DNA of 64,000 nt, taken from the NCBI GenBank assembly GCA_963741565.1, contig CAVUIK010000001.1, positions 1 through 64,000 of the forward strand, given 5' to 3'. The position numbers and the translations under genes are program-made. Positions 61,275 to 64,000 of this stretch are shown here, one piece after another (within the stretch, counting starts at the first letter, position 1; each line of letters opens with the position of its first letter). Under the pieces are notes generated by a model. That model saw only the letters and a list, made by a program, of their open reading frames with translations, was not told the origin of the DNA and did no database searches. Source of the DNA: Ga0077555 sp963741565 (GTDB lineage: Bacteria; Pseudomonadota; Alphaproteobacteria; Rhizobiales; Hyphomicrobiaceae).

Positions 61275-61378
61275 TGCGCCTTGCATGGCGACCTGACGAT
61301 CGACGGCATCAAGTCTGCGGAATGATTGCTGCTTGCAAGGCGGCTCGCGCACCAGTCGACGCGCACCAAGGAAGGTGA
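61020..61378 (+). pseudogene. Pentapeptide-repeat-like gene broken by several indels
   Basis: ATG 61020 follows GGAAGGGA. Pieces of a repeat protein appear in different frames: 'ALDVDRLNLS' in one, then 'SSFDDVNLSGSALDNVNL' and 'CDDVNLSGLVIDNANLAG' in another, then 'GLRITKVDSPDGMLDLM' in a third. At least three or four single-base changes are needed to join them. A/S-D-N-L-x repeats fit a small pentapeptide beta-helix. It is either a decayed gene or a badly resolved stretch of sequence. Confidence 0.55.
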
Positions 61379-61384
61379 CCGCAA

Positions 61385-62693
61385 ATGACCACCAACCCTT
61401 CGCCGTGTCGCCATCGTCGGTGGTGTCCGCATCCCGTTCTGCCGCTCGAACACGCTCTACGCCGAGCTGTCCAACCTCGACATGCTGACGGCCACGCTCA
61501 ATGGCCTGGTCGACCGCTACAACCTGGCGGGCGTCCACATCGACGAGGTGGTGGGCGGCGCCGTCGTCACCCACTCGAAGGACTGGAACATCGCGCGCGA
61601 AGCGGTGATCGGCACCAAGCTTGCGCCCTCGACGCCCGGCATCACCATGATCCAGGCTTGCGGCACCAGCCTGCAGGCGGCGATGGGTATCGGCGCGAAA
61701 ATCGCAACCGGCGAGATCGACAGTGGCATCGCCATGGGCTCCGATACGACGTCAGATGCGCCGATCGTGTTCTCGAAAAAATTCTCGCAGCGCCTCGTCG
61801 CCGCCCAGCAGGCGCGCTCGCTCGGCCAGCGCGTTGGTGCCTTCAAGGGCTTCGGGCCGGGCGAACTCGCGCCGCAGCCGCCTTCTGTTGCCGAGCCGCG
61901 CACCGGCCTCTCGATGGGCCAGCACTGCGAGCTGATGGCGCAGCACTGGAAGATCTCGCGCGCAACCCAAGACCAGCTCGCCTACGAGAGCCACACCAAG
62001 GCGGCGGCGGCCTATAAGTCCGGCTATATGGACGACCTGATCGTGCCGTGCGCCGGGGTGTTCCGCGACAACAACCTGCGCGAGGACATCCAGATCGAGA
62101 AGATCGCGACCCTTAAGACCGCCTTCGACAAATCGGAGCGCGGCACGTTGACGGCGGCCAACTCCACACCGCTGACCGACGGCGCCGCGGCCGTCCTGCT
62201 GTGCTCCGAGGAGTGGGCGGCCAAGCGCGGGCTTCCGGTGCTGGCCTATCTCACGCACGGTCAGACCTCGGCCAACGATTTCGTCGCGGGCGAAGGCCTG
62301 CTGATGGCGCCGACCATCGCCGTCTCCCGCATGATCGATCGCGCGGGCATGAAGCTGCAGGACTTCGACTATTACGAGATCCACGAGGCGTTCGCCGCCC
62401 AGGTGCTCGCCACCTTGAAGGCGTGGGAGGACCCGGCCTACTGCAAGTCGCGGCTGGGCAAGGATGCGGCGCTCGGCGCGATCGACCGCGCCAAGCTTAA
62501 CGTGAAGGGCTCGTCGCTGGCGTTCGGCCATCCGTTTGCGGCGACTGGCGCACGGGTGTTGGGCAATCTCGCCAAGCTTGTGTCGCAGACCGGCGGGCGC
62601 GGCCTCATTTCGGTGTGCACGGCGGGCGGCATGGGCGTCGCGGCCATCGTCGAAGGCGCGAAAACCCCTACCGCCAACCGCGCCGCAGCGTAA
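61385..62693 (+). CDS. fadI: Acetyl-CoA acyltransferase (thiolase), FadA/FadI-like (frameshifted at start)
   Basis: A thiolase with active-site Cys in 'MIQACGTSLQAAMGIGAK', His in 'YYEIHEAFAAQVLATLKAW', 'GSSLAFGHPFAATGARV' and second Cys in 'ISVCTAGGMGVAAIVEG'. The N-terminal 'RRVAIVGGVRIPFCRSNTLY' is in frame with the main body but ATG 61385 ('MTTN') is one base out. Removing one C of CCC at 61396-61398 gives 'MTTNLRRVAIVGG' and 435 residues. Without that, callers would start at 61482 and lose the first 33 or so residues. It cleaves 3-ketoacyl-CoA, completing beta-oxidation with the upstream enzymes. Confidence 0.9.
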
Positions 62694-62725
62694 GGGTGGA
62701 GCAGCCGGAGCAAACGGAGAAGCCT

Positions 62726-63145
62726 ATGCCCAAGATGATCTTCGTGAACTTCCCTGTCACGGATCTCGGCCGATCGAAGTCGTTCTACGAAGCGATCCGC
62801 TTCGAGATCAATCCGCAGTTTTCGGACGACACAGCGGCGTGCATGGTCTGGAGCGAGGCGATCCACGTCATGCTGTTGACGCACGCCAAGTGGCGCACAT
62901 TTACGCGCCGCCCCATTCCGCCCAACTCGTCGAGCGAGGTCATGATCGCCCTGTCGTGCGATAGCCGCGAGCATGTCGATGCCATGAACGCGGCCGCGGG
63001 GGCGAACGGCGGCACCGCCGACATCAACCCCGCGCAGGACCCCGGCTTCATGTACAATCGTAATTTCGCCGATCCCGACGGCCATGTCTTCGAGGCATTT
63101 TGGATGGATATGGCGGCGATCCCAGCGGGTGACAAAGCGAATTGA
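62726..63145 (+). CDS. VOC-family (glyoxalase/dioxygenase-like) protein
   Basis: The 139-residue protein has the vicinal-oxygen-chelate fold: 'MIFVNFPVTDLGRSKSFYEA' and 'NRNFADPDGHVFEAFWMDM' (C-terminal Glu ligand and His). The first-half metal ligand is not obvious. Similar proteins are called lactoylglutathione-lyase-like without evidence of substrate. It lies 32 bases after the thiolase, so it is the likely last gene of the cluster. Confidence 0.88.
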   Translation: MPKMIFVNFPVTDLGRSKSFYEAIRFEINPQFSDDTAACMVWSEAIHVMLLTHAKWRTFTRRPIPPNSSSEVMIALSCDSREHVDAMNAAAGANGGTADINPAQDPGFMYNRNFADPDGHVFEAFWMDMAAIPAGDKAN

Positions 63146-63187
63146 GCCGCGAGTTCGGTCGTGTGCAGGCGACGCTGGCCGAACCGA

Positions 63188-63628
63188 TCAGGTTCGGACG
63201 CTGCCGTCGTTCAGCGTCTTGGCCTTGTCCGGCTGCCCCCAGGCTGCGCCCATGACGGCTGCGCCGGCGAATAGCACCAGACCCAGCACGGTGATCGCCC
63301 CGTACCCCCAATGGCCGTCGCGGCCGAAGAGATAGGTGCACGCCATCTGGATCATTACCAGCGGGAGCAGCGTTGCGGCGAGTTGGTTGCCCCCCGGAAA
63401 CGCCAGCTTCACCAACGCCTGCAGCGCCGACCCCGCGAACATGGCTCCCATGATCAGGAAGAACGCATCTTTCGGCTGACTGAGCCAAGCGTACATCATC
63501 ACACCCGCCACGACGGTATAAACCACAGCTGAACCCGCATGCCAGAGCGAACGCTCCGTCAATGCGGCGAGGCGGGTGACAAAGGTTCCGGATTTGGCAG
63601 GGGCAGGGGCAGGGGCAGGTGCAGTCAT
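63188..63628 (-). CDS. Small membrane protein, unknown function
   Basis: The 146-residue protein has four hydrophobic segments (about 30-50, 55-75, 82-100, 108-128). The N-terminus is a Pro-Ala repeat encoded by four GGGGCA-type units (near 63600-63620 on the plus strand). No family is recognised. It converges with the VOC gene. Confidence 0.6.
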   Translation of the reverse strand: MTAPAPAPAPAKSGTFVTRLAALTERSLWHAGSAVVYTVVAGVMMYAWLSQPKDAFFLIMGAMFAGSALQALVKLAFPGGNQLAATLLPLVMIQMACTYLFGRDGHWGYGAITVLGLVLFAGAAVMGAAWGQPDKAKTLNDGSVRT

Positions 63629-63727
63629 TTCGGGTCTCCAGTGCAGCCGCCATCGACGTGAGGCTCGCGAAAAGCTCCGATAAGCCTACTCCAGCAGCCG
63701 ATATATTTCGTTAACCCTCGCCCGCCG

Positions 63728-64000
63728 TCACACCCGCAGCATCTCAGGGATAGTGACGAGCTTGACGCCGGCTTTCTCGAGGCCCTTCTTGACCTCGCCC
63801 GCCACCATCACGGCAGTCGGCTCGTCGCCGTGCAGGCAGATGGTCTCGACCTCGACCTTCACCTTGTTGCCGTGCCGCGAGATCAGCTGCTTGTTCTCGA
63901 TCATCATCAGGCACTGTTCGAGCGCCTTCTTGGGGTCCTTGTAGACCGTGCCTTTGATGGCGCGCGACGCGAGATTGCCGTCGTCCTCGTAGCCGCGGTC
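63728..64000 (-). CDS. pxpA: 5-oxoprolinase subunit A (LamB/YcsF family), C-terminal part
   Basis: The last 90 codons of a gene that runs off the window edge. They translate as 'DRGYEDDGNLASRAIKGTVY', then 'VETICLHGDEPTAVMVAGEV' and end 'KLVTIPEMLRV'. The 'YEDDGNLASR' and 'CLHGD' motifs are typical of the LamB/YcsF family, the PxpA subunit of 5-oxoprolinase, which with PxpB and PxpC hydrolyses 5-oxoproline to glutamate. Its partners would lie beyond 64000. Confidence 0.85.
   Translation of the reverse strand, partial: DRGYEDDGNLASRAIKGTVYKDPKKALEQCLMMIENKQLISRHGNKVKVEVETICLHGDEPTAVMVAGEVKKGLEKAGVKLVTIPEMLRV

Overview
The window is about 64 kb of GC-rich chromosomal DNA. It looks like an alphaproteobacterium of the order Hyphomicrobiales (Rhizobiales), close to the Xanthobacteraceae or Nitrobacteraceae. 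The reasons are the base composition, the many orphan Bug-type receptors, the lepB-rnc-era and pgsA-moaD-moaE gene orders, an FDH1-like formate dehydrogenase, and a 'GGGACAAGCCCGAGCATGAC' palindromic repeat of a kind common in that group. I saw no rRNA, tRNA, CRISPR array, insertion sequence or phage gene.

Layout. 0.2-4.2 kb: a haem-binding membrane protein (frameshifted), a DUF2231 membrane protein, a VIT-family metal transporter, a DsbA/FrnE-like protein with an in-frame TGA where the first Cys of CPWC belongs (a probable selenoprotein), and a small membrane protein. 4.8-6.6 kb: a DEAD-box RNA helicase. 6.7-13.5 kb: solute uptake, with two tandem Bug receptors, a quinone-reductase-like enzyme on the other strand, and a TAXI receptor with its fused TRAP permease. 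13.6-20.1 kb: luciferase-like monooxygenase, 6-phosphogluconate dehydrogenase with gluconokinase, sterol-desaturase-like enzyme, FAH hydrolase, pgsA, moaD, moaE and a DUF1287 protein.

20.2-34.6 kb is a one-carbon region. The minus-strand operon is gntR, oxc, paiB-like, frc, then an 882-residue fusion of a 10-formyl-THF-hydrolase-like domain to formate-THF ligase. Oxc and Frc convert oxalate to CO2 plus formate, and the fusion links formate to the folate pool. On the plus strand is an NAD-type formate dehydrogenase operon (fused diaphorase subunit, two secreted small proteins, catalytic subunit). Both operons carry a closely similar TATGG(T/C)ATGCCA element upstream, which suggests joint control by the GntR protein.

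34.7-46.9 kb: metabolic and housekeeping genes, including gatB, an SDR, hydratases, a Uma2-type nuclease (frameshifted), TPM/LemA proteins, a sulfotransferase, a third Bug receptor and a MarR regulator. 47.1-54.6 kb: recO and era-rnc-lepB, separated by about 4.3 kb of unrelated genes that include a low-GC orphan. 54.7-63.1 kb: cytochrome c and ArsR regulator, then a fatty-acid beta-oxidation cluster (fadE, LURP-one-like, fadB/J-like, a decayed pentapeptide gene, thiolase, VOC) behind a perfect 16-bp palindrome. The window ends inside a pxpA (LamB/YcsF) gene.

A general caution: four genes each need removal of exactly one base from a short mononucleotide run to restore a normal-length protein, and a fifth short region has several indels. 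This looks more like sequence error than biology and should be kept in mind for every frameshift reported here.
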